A stretch of DNA of 64,000 nt from Desulfobacteraceae bacterium (GTDB lineage Bacteria; Desulfobacterota; Desulfobacteria; Desulfobacterales; JACKCP01), in the NCBI GenBank assembly GCA_020633955.1, contig JACKCP010000003.1, positions 124,001-188,000 on the forward strand. Direction: 5' to 3'. The translations under genes and the position numbers were made by a program. Below the pieces are notes generated by a model. That model was not told the origin of the DNA and searched no databases. It was given only the letters and a program-made list of their open reading frames with translations. Shown one piece after another: positions 9,044-17,882 of the stretch. Within the stretch, counting starts at the first letter, position 1. Each line of letters starts with the position of its first letter.

Positions 9044-9227
9044 GTATTTTTGTAACTGTTCAGTTTAATTTGGAACGGCTGCTGCATTATTTCTGAGTCT
9101 CATTCTCGGTTAAGCTTCAGGCAGGAGATAAAAAACTATCTCCTGAAACCGGCTCAGAAAAAATAAAGCTTGCTTCAGTAAACTGGCTTTTTATGAGTTT
9201 TCAGCTGAATATTTACGTATTTTTTTA
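9044..9227 (+). repeat. R2 palindromic repeat, copy 1
   Basis: About 184 bases, repeated at 22621. The outer ends are related inverted sequences (a GTAACTGTTCAG-type block and its complement). Further in, TGCTGCATTATTTCTGAGTC is mirrored by GGCTCAGAAAAAATAAAGC, and the centre is a perfect hairpin CAGGAGATA/TATCTCCTG. The element can fold on itself end to end and encodes no protein, so it is MITE-like. Confidence 0.7.
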
Positions 9228-9292
9228 CTTGAACTGGAAAAACTTTTTAGTTTTCGACAAATTAGTAAATTATATAAATCAGGAGAAGGAAA

Positions 9293-9991
9293 ATGAAAAA
9301 ATTATATACTCTAAGTTTTTTTGCAGCTTTTTTTCTATTTATGTCAGCTTTTGGATTTTGCGAAGAAAAAATATCAGTATCAAAAACACAAGGAAGTGTT
9401 TTCTATCTGAAAAAAGGCAGTTTCATGAAAAAAGCCGCAAAGCAGGGAATGAATCTTTTTCCTGGAGATGTCATAATTACTGGTGAAAATTCCAGTGCAG
9501 TAATTAGTCTTTTTGATGGGTCGAATGTAATTGTTGATGAAAATTCAAAGTTTAAAGTCAATACAGAATCAAGTTTTGAACAGGAGCAGGGCAAGGCCTA
9601 TTATTCAATAGAAAAAAAAGAACAAAAGGGTATTGAAGTAAAAACCCCATTTGCAGTAATTGGAGTAAAGGGAACGGAATTTATTGTTAATTCAACAAAT
9701 GAAAATCAGTCTGTTGCACTTAAAAAAGGACTTTTAAATATTGAATCACTCAAGGATCAGTTTGAGTTGAGAAGGAAACAGGAGTTGTCGGCCTTTGAAT
9801 CTTTTATGGAAAAAACAAAGTCTGCCTTTACTGATTATAAGGAAAAACAGAAAAAAGAGTTTGTTGAATTTGTAGATAATTTTGAATTAAAGCCTGATAA
9901 AATGGTATCTTTTTCAGGTAATGTTGTAAATGAAGCTGAGCTTTCAAAAGAGCTTGACAAAGAGTTTGAAAAATTCAGGGCGCTTCTATGA
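9293..9991 (+). CDS. FecR-domain periplasmic protein
   Basis: A 232-residue exported protein: signal peptide over the first 23 residues ending in FGFCEE, then a FecR fold seen in GDVIITGENSSAVISLFDGS and the VKTPFAVIGVKGTEFIV motif, then a charged helical C-terminal region. Many such stand-alone FecR proteins in delta-proteobacteria sit next to CHASE2-cyclases and act as their extracytoplasmic partner; the molecular role is unproven. AGGAGAAGGAAA precedes the ATG. The stop overlaps the cyclase start by 4 bases (ATGA), so they are translationally coupled. Confidence 0.8.
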   Translation: MKKLYTLSFFAAFFLFMSAFGFCEEKISVSKTQGSVFYLKKGSFMKKAAKQGMNLFPGDVIITGENSSAVISLFDGSNVIVDENSKFKVNTESSFEQEQGKAYYSIEKKEQKGIEVKTPFAVIGVKGTEFIVNSTNENQSVALKKGLLNIESLKDQFELRRKQELSAFESFMEKTKSAFTDYKEKQKKEFVEFVDNFELKPDKMVSFSGNVVNEAELSKELDKEFEKFRALL

Positions 9992-11967
9992 AAAAATACC
10001 TGTTTATTGGGGCTTTAATTATAGTTTCATCTGGAATATTTTTTTATCTGTTCAAATTTGATGTTTCTCCTTTTTTTGACCTTGCTCAAAAAACAGATGA
10101 CATAAATTATGAACTTTCAAATAAAAATCCAAATGAAAATATTGTTTTTGCAGCAATAGATGAAAAAAGTGTAAACAGTTTCGGAAGATGGCCCTGGAAC
10201 AGGGCCGTTCTTTCAAAAGGTCTTAAACGTCTTGATTTGGCCTCTGTTGTTCTTCTTGACATTACGTTTTCCGAATCAAGCACCGAATATGATGACAAAT
10301 ATCTTGCTGATACAATAAGTTCCATGGGTAATGTTGTATGCGGTTTTTTTTTAAGGGACAGATCAACCGAGGAACTGGATGATGCAAGGAAATCTGTATT
10401 ATCCCTTTCAACTCTTGAAAGAATAAAGGGAAAAAATCTTTCTCTTCCCGGGGCAAAGCATGCAGAAGCAAGCATAGCACCAATTTTAGAAGCATGTGCA
10501 ATGAATGCAGCCTTTTCAACATTTCCCGACAAGGATGGAATTTTCAGGAGATACCCCCTTGGGTTTGCATATAATAACTCCATTTACCCAACCCTTGGTA
10601 TTCAGGGACTGCGTTTTTATTTGCAGGAGGATATTGAAATTGAAGAAAAAAATAATTCAATAGAGGCAAACTTTGCAAATCATAAACTTGAATTCAGCAA
10701 GAAAGGAGTTGTAAGGTTAAATTTCTATGACCATGAAGATTATAATGTTATTTCATTTTCAGACATTATAACAAATCAGTATGATGAAGAATATTTTAAA
10801 AACAAAATTGTAATAGTTGGAATAACAGAAGCCGGAATATCAGATATAAGGTCAACTCCAATCGGAGCTGTTGCAGGGCCTTTACTTCACTATACTTTTC
10901 TATCAAATGTTTTAAATAACGAGCTGATAAAAGAAAATCAGATTTATACTTTTATTCCCATTTTTGTTTTATCGTTTTTTCCCTTAATAAGTGTGGTTTT
11001 TTTTAGAAAAATTTATTTAAGGATTTGCCTGAATATTTTTGCAGGACTTGTTTTTTTGGTAATATCCAAATTTTTATATATAAATTTCAATATCTGGATC
11101 AGCAGTTTTTATCCTGCAGTTTGTTTAATCTTAAGTGTTTTTATTGCAGAATCGGTAATGTTCCGTTTTCAGGAAAAGGAGTCTCTATTTATTAAACAGG
11201 CCTTTTCAGCCTATGTATCACCAATACTTCTTGAAAAACTTGCAAAAAATCCAAAAGAACTGAAACTAGGCGGAGAGGAAAAGGAACTTACCACTCTTTT
11301 TTTAGATATAAGAAATTTTACAACCATTTCAGAAAAGTTAAAATCATTTGAACTTGTAAATCTCCTTAAGGAGCTGTTTAATCCCCTGACTAAAATTATC
11401 CAGAATAATGATGGGTTTGTGGATAAATATATTGGAGATGCAATCATGGCTTTTTACAATGCTCCGGCAGGTGTAGCAAACCATGCAGACATGGCATGTA
11501 AAAGCGCTCTTGAAATGATGAGATTCATGAAATCAGAAGATCTTAGAAAAAAGGCGGATTTTGGTGTTGAATTGAATATTGGGGTGGGAATTAATACAGG
11601 CAGCGCAGTTGTTGGAAATACAGGAGCAGACAACAGATTTAACTATACTGCCCTTGGCGACAGTGTAAATCTGGCATCAAGGCTTCAGGATCTTAACAAA
11701 ATTTACAGGACAGGCATAATCATAAGCGAGTTTACAAAAAATCAGATTAACAGTGATTTCCTAACAAGAAAACTTGAAGAAGTAAAAGTCAAGGGTAAAA
11801 CCAAAGGGGTTATGATTTATGAATTAATGGAAAATACACCTGAAAATCAAAAAATTAAAAATTTGTTTGAAAAAGCTCTTGAAACAGGTTTAAAAGAAGA
11901 TTTTGAAAAATGTTTTAATGAAACAAATGATGAAGTTTCAAAGCTTTTTATTGAAAGAGGTTTATGA
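9988..11967 (+). CDS. CHASE2-domain class III adenylate cyclase
   Basis: A 659-residue membrane protein. One N-terminal helix (about 4-21) leads into a periplasmic CHASE2 domain (about 25-300; ENIVFAAIDEKSVNSFGRWPW is its hallmark), then about three membrane helices (roughly 310-395) and a cytoplasmic cyclase domain (about 430-620). Metal-binding Asp residues appear in TLFLDIRNFT and DKYIGDAIMAF; the transition-state Asn/Arg pair is in LGDSVNLASRL. Lys in DKYIGD and Thr in NYTALGD are the adenine-selecting residues of class IIIb cyclases, so cAMP is the expected product. It is coupled to the FecR gene upstream, and its stop overlaps the lptF start by 4 bases, tying the cyclase to LPS export genes. 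Confidence 0.88.
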   Translation: MKKYLFIGALIIVSSGIFFYLFKFDVSPFFDLAQKTDDINYELSNKNPNENIVFAAIDEKSVNSFGRWPWNRAVLSKGLKRLDLASVVLLDITFSESSTEYDDKYLADTISSMGNVVCGFFLRDRSTEELDDARKSVLSLSTLERIKGKNLSLPGAKHAEASIAPILEACAMNAAFSTFPDKDGIFRRYPLGFAYNNSIYPTLGIQGLRFYLQEDIEIEEKNNSIEANFANHKLEFSKKGVVRLNFYDHEDYNVISFSDIITNQYDEEYFKNKIVIVGITEAGISDIRSTPIGAVAGPLLHYTFLSNVLNNELIKENQIYTFIPIFVLSFFPLISVVFFRKIYLRICLNIFAGLVFLVISKFLYINFNIWISSFYPAVCLILSVFIAESVMFRFQEKESLFIKQAFSAYVSPILLEKLAKNPKELKLGGEEKELTTLFLDIRNFTTISEKLKSFELVNLLKELFNPLTKIIQNNDGFVDKYIGDAIMAFYNAPAGVANHADMACKSALEMMRFMKSEDLRKKADFGVELNIGVGINTGSAVVGNTGADNRFNYTALGDSVNLASRLQDLNKIYRTGIIISEFTKNQINSDFLTRKLEEVKVKGKTKGVMIYELMENTPENQKIKNLFEKALETGLKEDFEKCFNETNDEVSKLFIERGL

Positions 11968-13100
11968 TTAAGATTGTTGACAGGTATATATTAAAAGAAC
12001 TGATTCCTCCATTTACTGTAAGCCTTGTTTTTTTTTCATTTATTTTTCTTTTATCAAGAATTCTTGATATCGCAGATATGCTTGTAAACTTTAATGTGTC
12101 ATTTGGAGCTGTTTTAAGGCTTATTATTTATTCAGTTTCATTTTTCCTTCAGTATACAATTCCAATGTCAGTTATGATGGCTGTTCTTTTTGTTTTTATT
12201 GAGCTTTCCGGTTCAAATGAAGTTCTTGCTTTAAAATCTGGCGGAATAGGTGTTTTAAGGCTTCTCCCTTCTGTTGTTGTTTTTTGCCTGTTTGGTACTT
12301 TTTTAACTGGAATAATGACTTTTTACGGACTTCCATGGGGTAAATTTTCCTTTAAAAAAGAGGCCTATGAAATAGCCAAAACTAATATGGCAGTATCTTT
12401 TAAAGAAAAAACCTTTATTGATTCATTTGAAGGTTTTGCTCTTTATATAAATGAAATTGATCAGGAGAAAAATATTATGAGAGATATTTTTCTTGAGGAT
12501 ATGAACTCTGCCGATATTCCGGTAACAATAACCGCTCCGGAAGGGCGGATACTTCAGAAAGACAGTGGCTACACAATTGAGCTTTTGAATGGTTCAATTA
12601 TTCAGATAGATAAAAAAGATAAGTCTGTCCATAAAACAAGTTTTGGTGCCTACACATTTTCAATTGATCTGCCTGAAAGTTTGATTTCAGAAAACATTCA
12701 AAAAAAAAATGAAAAGGAAATGTATTATCTTGAACTTAAAAAATACATTAATGGTTTTGATGAAAAAAATTCAGACTATTATTCAGCACTTTTAAGGCTG
12801 CATGAAAAATTTTCAATTCCATTTGCTTGTATTTTTCTTGGTCTTATTGGCTTTTCTCTTGGACTTAGAAATAAAACCGGCAAAAAATCTTCTGGAATAA
12901 TTTATGGCATTTTTCTTTTTGTTTTTTATTATGTTCTTTTTGCACTTGGTTTATCCCTTGGGGAATCAAGACCTGAAATTTATCCGCCTTTTGCTGCAAT
13001 GTGGATTCCGGATTTTATTATGTTTATACTCGGAATTTTTCTTTTATATCTGGCTGTTAAGGAAAAAAATATTAATTTAAATATGTTTAGCAGAGATTAA
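11964..13100 (+). CDS. lptF: LPS export permease LptF (YjgP/YjgQ family)
   Basis: A 378-residue inner-membrane protein with the LptF/G layout: three N-terminal helices, a periplasmic beta-jellyroll domain (about 130-250) and three C-terminal helices. It begins with VDRYILKELIPPFTVSL, the family's N-terminal signature, and GSNEVLALKSGGIG matches the coupling-helix region. With LptG and the LptB ATPase (not in this window) it pulls LPS from the inner membrane into the periplasmic LptA bridge. The start ATG overlaps the cyclase stop as ATGA, and lptG follows without a gap. Confidence 0.9.
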   Translation: MIKIVDRYILKELIPPFTVSLVFFSFIFLLSRILDIADMLVNFNVSFGAVLRLIIYSVSFFLQYTIPMSVMMAVLFVFIELSGSNEVLALKSGGIGVLRLLPSVVVFCLFGTFLTGIMTFYGLPWGKFSFKKEAYEIAKTNMAVSFKEKTFIDSFEGFALYINEIDQEKNIMRDIFLEDMNSADIPVTITAPEGRILQKDSGYTIELLNGSIIQIDKKDKSVHKTSFGAYTFSIDLPESLISENIQKKNEKEMYYLELKKYINGFDEKNSDYYSALLRLHEKFSIPFACIFLGLIGFSLGLRNKTGKKSSGIIYGIFLFVFYYVLFALGLSLGESRPEIYPPFAAMWIPDFIMFILGIFLLYLAVKEKNINLNMFSRD

Positions 13101-14189
13101 ATGAGTCTTTTAACAAAATATCTTATCAAGGGTTATCTTAAAATTTTTTTTCTTATGGAGATTTTTCTGATTTTTATTTTTCTTGTAATAGATTATCTGA
13201 ATAATCTCGATAAATTTGTTAAAGCAGGGTTTCCGGCTGTAAAGGGAATATTTTTTATTATGTTAAAGATTCCCTTTGTAATTGTTCATTTGACTCCTGT
13301 GGCAATTGTTGTCACTGCAGTTGTTTTTTTTGGAGTTATGAATAAAAATAAGGAAATAACAGCACTTTGTGCAAGCGGTATAAGTATTAAAAAAGTTTAT
13401 CTGCCAATTTTGGGTTTAAGCCTTTTTTTTAGTTTTTTTGTATTTTTTGTTTCAGATATTTTAATGCCGTATACTTCCTCAAAACTTAATTTAATTAATT
13501 CCACACAGATAAAAAAAAACAGGATTATCACTGAAAACAGAAACAGCATATGGATAAAAGACAATAATAAAATCATTTATATTGATTTTTTTAATTTTGA
13601 AAAGAAAATGATCAGGAAGATAATAATTAATGAATTTAATGATAATAACGTGTTATCAAAGAGATATCAGGCTAAATCAGGTCTTTTTACTAACGGCAGA
13701 TGGGTTTTGAATGAAATTTATTATTCAGATAATCTGGAAAAGGATTTTGGTCAGAAAGTATTTTTGGTTGATAAAAAAGAGTTTGATTTTAATTTTGTTC
13801 CGGATGAGTTGAAAGATGCTGTGAAACTTCCAGATGAAATGGGATTTATTGAACTCAGGAAATATATAAAAAGTTTGAAGGAAAAGGGGTATGAATATAA
13901 AAGATATCTTGTTGATCTAAATTCAAAAACAGCCTTTCCTTTTGTATGTTTGATAATGTGCATAATAGGTACTCTTATTGGGATCAGTCCTTTAACCGGG
14001 AAAAAAATACCTCTTGGAGTTGGGTTATCCCTTTTTTTGTCCCTTTTATATTGGTCAATGCACAGTTTTTTTATTTCACTTGGTTATGGTGAAAATATCA
14101 ATCCTTTTTTTGCAGCATGGACTGCAAACCTGATATTTGGATTATTTGGTATTTTTGTGTTTATTTTTTATGAAAAAAAACTGATTTAG
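13101..14189 (+). CDS. lptG: LPS export permease LptG (YjgP/YjgQ family)
   Basis: A 362-residue paralogue of the preceding gene, with LTKYLIKGYLKIFFLMEIFL at the N-terminus, NKEITALCASGISIKKV as the coupling-helix motif, a periplasmic middle domain and three C-terminal helices ending near residue 358. It forms the LptF-LptG heterodimer. The ATG directly follows the lptF stop. Which paralogue is called F and which G rests on gene order and is the usual convention. Confidence 0.88.
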   Translation: MSLLTKYLIKGYLKIFFLMEIFLIFIFLVIDYLNNLDKFVKAGFPAVKGIFFIMLKIPFVIVHLTPVAIVVTAVVFFGVMNKNKEITALCASGISIKKVYLPILGLSLFFSFFVFFVSDILMPYTSSKLNLINSTQIKKNRIITENRNSIWIKDNNKIIYIDFFNFEKKMIRKIIINEFNDNNVLSKRYQAKSGLFTNGRWVLNEIYYSDNLEKDFGQKVFLVDKKEFDFNFVPDELKDAVKLPDEMGFIELRKYIKSLKEKGYEYKRYLVDLNSKTAFPFVCLIMCIIGTLIGISPLTGKKIPLGVGLSLFLSLLYWSMHSFFISLGYGENINPFFAAWTANLIFGLFGIFVFIFYEKKLI

Positions 14190-14195
14190 TCTGAA

Positions 14196-15251
14196 ATGAA
14201 TTTTTTAAAAAACAAAATTATAAAAATTATTTATTCAGATAATTATAAAAATCCTTTTTTATCCTTAAGGTTTTTTCTTTTTATTCTTTCAAAAATCTAT
14301 TCCTTTGTAACTGATTTAAGAGTTTTTTTGTATGAAAAATCTTTTATAAAATCCTGTAAATCAGATGCATTTGTTATTTCTGTTGGTAACATAACAGCCG
14401 GAGGAACCGGAAAAACTCCAATGGCAATTTATATTGCCCAAATTTTACTTCAGATGAATAAAGTTAAACCCGCTATTGTAATGAGAGGTTACAAGGGAGG
14501 TTTTGAAAAAAGCGGAGGAATTGCCTGCGATGGAAAAAAACATAAGGAATCCTTCAGGTTGGCAGGGGATGAAGCCGCTCTTATCTGCTCAAAACTTGAT
14601 AATGTTCCGGTATTATGCGGAAAAAACAAGAAAGAGTCTGTTAAAACTGCAGTTGAAAAATTTGGCTGCAATGTGATCATTCTTGATGACGGATTTTCCC
14701 ATTTAAAAGTTAAAAGAGACCTTGACCTTGTTCTTCTTGATTATGAAAAACCCTATGGGAATTTTTATACTCTGCCAAGGGGAATATTAAGGGAAAAAAA
14801 AGAAAACCTTAAAAGGGCAGACGCTGTAATTTATACCAGAACAAAAAATCCTCAGCTTTCATTTAACAATACTTTTTTTTGTTTTCATGAGACCTATGTT
14901 GAAAAAACAGTAAAAGGAAAAAATAGTTCAGAACATAAAAAAATTTTTCTTTTCTGCGGTCTTGGAAATAATGAGGCCTTTTGCTCAAGCGCATTAAAGG
15001 CAGGTTATAAAATTTTCAGTAAGCTTTTTTTTCAAGATCATCATGAATATTGTGTGAAAGATCTTGAAAATATAATCCAAAAGGCTGAAAAAAGCGGATG
15101 CGACTGTTTTATGACAACAAACAAAGATTATTGCAGAATAAATGATATTGATATAAATCTTCCTTTTGATCTTATTGTTATGGATGTAAAAATTGAATTT
15201 TACGGCGATGAATTTGACAAATTTTTAAAAAAACGGCTGAAAATAAATTGA
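14196..15251 (+). CDS. lpxK: Tetraacyldisaccharide 4'-kinase LpxK
   Basis: A 351-residue protein with the LpxK P-loop VGNITAGGTGKTPMAIYIAQ, the AIVMRGYKGG segment, DEAALI, and ILDDGFSHLKVKRDLDLVLLD. The membrane-associated enzyme adds the 4'-phosphate to the lipid A precursor. An N-terminal hydrophobic segment (about 26-45) anchors it, as in other LpxK proteins. It starts 6 bases after the lptG stop and overlaps the next gene by 4 bases, so it belongs to the same envelope operon. Confidence 0.93.
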   Translation: MNFLKNKIIKIIYSDNYKNPFLSLRFFLFILSKIYSFVTDLRVFLYEKSFIKSCKSDAFVISVGNITAGGTGKTPMAIYIAQILLQMNKVKPAIVMRGYKGGFEKSGGIACDGKKHKESFRLAGDEAALICSKLDNVPVLCGKNKKESVKTAVEKFGCNVIILDDGFSHLKVKRDLDLVLLDYEKPYGNFYTLPRGILREKKENLKRADAVIYTRTKNPQLSFNNTFFCFHETYVEKTVKGKNSSEHKKIFLFCGLGNNEAFCSSALKAGYKIFSKLFFQDHHEYCVKDLENIIQKAEKSGCDCFMTTNKDYCRINDIDINLPFDLIVMDVKIEFYGDEFDKFLKKRLKIN

Positions 15252-15949
15252 ACGGATTATATACCTATAAAATAGACAAATACATAATTGTTTCTTTAGA
15301 AGAGCTTAGTGAAGAAACCCTTGTACCTTTTTCAAAAACTGTTTTAAATTCAGAGAAAAAAATTAAAAAATCTTTTAATCCACTTGGCGGAAGAGCTGAA
15401 ATTGTTATAAAAAATCTGCCTCAGCTTGGAATGACTGTTTTTAAAAATTATTTCAGAGGAGGAATCTGGGGGATTTTCAATAAAAGGCTTTATTTGAAGT
15501 CCAAGGGAAAGATCAGGCCTTTAAACGAAATTTTGTTTTTGGAAGAAATCAGGAAGTTAAATATTCCGGTGCCACAACCTGTTGCTGCCTATTACAGCGG
15601 TAATCTGATATACAAAGGCGGTACAGTAACAAAATATATAAGCAGCCCCTATACACTTGCACAGTTTTGTCTGAATAATGAAAAAAAAGGTGAAATAATA
15701 TTTAAGGAAAAATTTCTCCCGGTATTTGAAAAATTAATAGAGCATAAAATTTATCACTGCGATCTTCATCCTGGTAATGTGGTTGTATCAAATGATGAGG
15801 ATATTTATATAATTGATTTTGATAAAGCCACATTTTTTGAGGAACTGCCATTTTATTTGAGGGAAAAGCTTGAATCAAGATGGAACAGAGCTGTCAGGAA
15901 ACATAAACTGCCTTCTTTTCTTGCCATGGTTCCAAAAAAACGGCCTTGA
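15248..15949 (+). CDS. LPS core kinase (Kdo kinase / WaaP-InaA family)
   Basis: A 233-residue protein kinase-fold enzyme: catalytic loop HCDLHPGNVVV with its Asp and Asn, and the metal-binding IIDFDKA (DFD in place of DFG). This is the pattern of KdkA/WaaP-type kinases that phosphorylate Kdo or heptose in the inner core. The start is a TTG that overlaps the lpxK stop as TTGA; no in-frame ATG lies nearby. Its last 56 bases overlap the 3' end of the convergent heptosyltransferase gene. KdkA is favoured over WaaP by its size and its position after lpxK, but this is not certain. Confidence 0.75.
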   Translation: MNGLYTYKIDKYIIVSLEELSEETLVPFSKTVLNSEKKIKKSFNPLGGRAEIVIKNLPQLGMTVFKNYFRGGIWGIFNKRLYLKSKGKIRPLNEILFLEEIRKLNIPVPQPVAAYYSGNLIYKGGTVTKYISSPYTLAQFCLNNEKKGEIIFKEKFLPVFEKLIEHKIYHCDLHPGNVVVSNDEDIYIIDFDKATFFEELPFYLREKLESRWNRAVRKHKLPSFLAMVPKKRP

Positions 15950-16886
15950 AAACTTTTTCCGGATCAATTTTCATACACTCTCTTGTTTTGCAGTGTTTTT
16001 TCCCGCAGTTTAAACATGAAAAATTGTTTCCTGTTATTATTTTTCCATAATAAGGACCGGTCCTGACAGGGTTTGATGGCCCGAAAAGTCCTGCGGTTTT
16101 TACTCCAAGTGCCACTCCAAGATGCATGGGGCCGGTATCTGAACTTATTAAAAACTGAGCATTGCGTAAAATTTCTGTAAGTTCTTCAAGGTTTGTTTTT
16201 CCTGTCATGTTTACAGGTTTATTTATACAGAGTTCAGAAATTTTTTCCGAAAAGCCCCTGTCTTCCGGTCCGCCTGTAAGTAAAGGGGTAAAATCTGTTC
16301 TTTGATAAATCAGGTCTGCAAGCTCAGCAAAACTTTCTTCAAACCATTTGTTTGCAGCTTTTGTTGCTCCGGTATTTAAAACTACATATTTTTCCGGTAA
16401 ACTCATGGGTAGTTCAAATTCAGGAATATTCCATTGAATTATTTGGGGTTCATCTATTCCAAGATATGAAGAAAACTCAAGGTACTGGTCAAGCATGTGG
16501 TGTGTTTCATGGTTTTTTGGAATAATTTTTTCATAGTTTAAAAGCCAGGTTAATTCCTTGCATCTTTTTCTGTCAAAGGTAATTTTTCTTTCAGCATCTG
16601 AATTAAATGTGAAAAAAGCAGATTTTAAAATTCTTTGAAGGTCTAATACAATGTCAAATTTTTCCGATTTAAGAAAATTTAAAATCCTGCCAAAGGATTT
16701 CCATTTTTTTTTTTTATCAAACAAAACTGCGTTTGATACAGAGCAGTGGTTTTTTACAAGGGGATAACTTAAAGGTTCGGTTATCCATGTAATTTCAGCA
16801 TTCATTTTATCTTCAAGGTGAACTGCAAGTGGAAAAGTGTTTATTACATCCCCAAGAGCTCCAAGTTTTACAATTAATATTTTCAT
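15894..16886 (-). CDS. Glycosyltransferase family 9, heptosyltransferase I-like (WaaC-like)
   Basis: A 330-residue GT-B enzyme of family 9: MKILIVKLGALGDVINTFPL at the N-terminus, VVLNTGATKAANKWF in the middle, and the donor-site stretch FLISSDTGPMHLGVALG. ITWITEPLSYPLVKNH resembles WaaC, which adds the first heptose to Kdo. The C-terminal CLNCGKKHCKTRECM is a Cys cluster, also seen in the neighbouring paralogue. It abuts the stop codon of the upstream paralogue exactly and is last in the minus-strand heptose operon. WaaC as opposed to WaaF or WaaQ is a judgement from order and motifs. Confidence 0.8.
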   Translation of the reverse strand: MKILIVKLGALGDVINTFPLAVHLEDKMNAEITWITEPLSYPLVKNHCSVSNAVLFDKKKKWKSFGRILNFLKSEKFDIVLDLQRILKSAFFTFNSDAERKITFDRKRCKELTWLLNYEKIIPKNHETHHMLDQYLEFSSYLGIDEPQIIQWNIPEFELPMSLPEKYVVLNTGATKAANKWFEESFAELADLIYQRTDFTPLLTGGPEDRGFSEKISELCINKPVNMTGKTNLEELTEILRNAQFLISSDTGPMHLGVALGVKTAGLFGPSNPVRTGPYYGKIITGNNFSCLNCGKKHCKTRECMKIDPEKVFKAVFLEPWQEKKAVYVS

Positions 16887-17882
16887 CTAATTTTCCAGGA
16901 TTTTTTCACAGGCACTAATCACTTCAGCAGAAGGAATTTTCATACATTCTTCTGTATTTGTCGGGCATTTTTTATGACCGTGTCTTCCGCATGGCCTGCA
17001 GTTAAGATTTTTTTCAACAATTACACTTTTATTTTTCCACGGGCCATATCCAAACTCAGGGATTGTTGAACAAAATATACAAACACAAGGTGTTTTAAGC
17101 GCTGATGCTAAATGAAGTGCCATGCTGTCATTGCAGACAATAAGCTTTGCATTTGAGGCGGCAAATTTCAGTTCCGAAAGATTAAGTTTTCCGCATAAAT
17201 TAAAGGCATTGGTGTTCTGGCAGACTTCCCCGCATATTTCCTTTTCAGACTCAGATCCCGTTACAACAATAAAATATCCCTTTTTTTCAAAGTATTTTGC
17301 AGCTTCATTATATCCTTTTGAGTTCCACATTTTTGTTTTCCATGCACTGCCTGGAGATAAAAGAATATATTTGGAATTTTTAAGGCTTTGAAGCTCTTTT
17401 GAAACTTTACTTTCCTCAGGGGGGAAAAGTCTTAAATCCTGTTTTAAAAGGCTTATATCCGTCTGGGAAGAAAGAATAGAAAGATTTCTTATAGCATCAT
17501 GATCTTCAATATTTCTTTTTTCCTTTGTATTGTAAATAAAGGACAGGCTCGCTTTTTTAAATCCTGTTTTATTAGGTATTTTAGTTAAAAAAAGCATAAT
17601 GGAGGTACGAAAAGATTTATGAAGTGAATATACCCTGTCAAATTTAAAATTATCCAGCGTTCTGGTGGTTTTTAAAATTCCTTTTAATCCTTTTTCTTTT
17701 CCCCTTTTGTCATAAACAAGAACTTTGTCTATAAGGGGATCATTTTCAATTAAAAGTCTTCCTGCAGGGGTTGTCAGAAAATATATCTCACTTTCGGGAT
17801 AAAGTTCTTTAACGCCTGTTATTACAGGAGTTGAAAGGATAATGTCGCCTAAAAAACCTGTCTGAACAATAAGAATTTTCAT
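16887..17882 (-). CDS. waaF: ADP-heptose:LPS heptosyltransferase II (WaaF-like)
   Basis: A 331-residue family 9 glycosyltransferase. MKILIVQTGFLGDIILSTPV opens it, LLSPGSAWKTKMWNSKGY is the WaaF-type acceptor-side motif, and IVCNDSMALHLASALKTPCV followed by CIFCSTIPEFGYGPW is the ADP-heptose site typical of heptosyltransferase II. It adds the second heptose to the LPS inner core on the cytoplasmic face. The C-terminus has a CRPC...CPT..EC cluster of unknown purpose. Its ATG overlaps the hldD stop by one base (TAATG), so translation is coupled. Confidence 0.88.
   Translation of the reverse strand: MKILIVQTGFLGDIILSTPVITGVKELYPESEIYFLTTPAGRLLIENDPLIDKVLVYDKRGKEKGLKGILKTTRTLDNFKFDRVYSLHKSFRTSIMLFLTKIPNKTGFKKASLSFIYNTKEKRNIEDHDAIRNLSILSSQTDISLLKQDLRLFPPEESKVSKELQSLKNSKYILLSPGSAWKTKMWNSKGYNEAAKYFEKKGYFIVVTGSESEKEICGEVCQNTNAFNLCGKLNLSELKFAASNAKLIVCNDSMALHLASALKTPCVCIFCSTIPEFGYGPWKNKSVIVEKNLNCRPCGRHGHKKCPTNTEECMKIPSAEVISACEKILEN

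Noticed and set aside
9193..9486. Small gene across the R2 end and the fecR start
   Set aside because: Composition is that of a shadow frame; the fecR-like gene has a signal peptide and AGGAGAAGG in the other frame.
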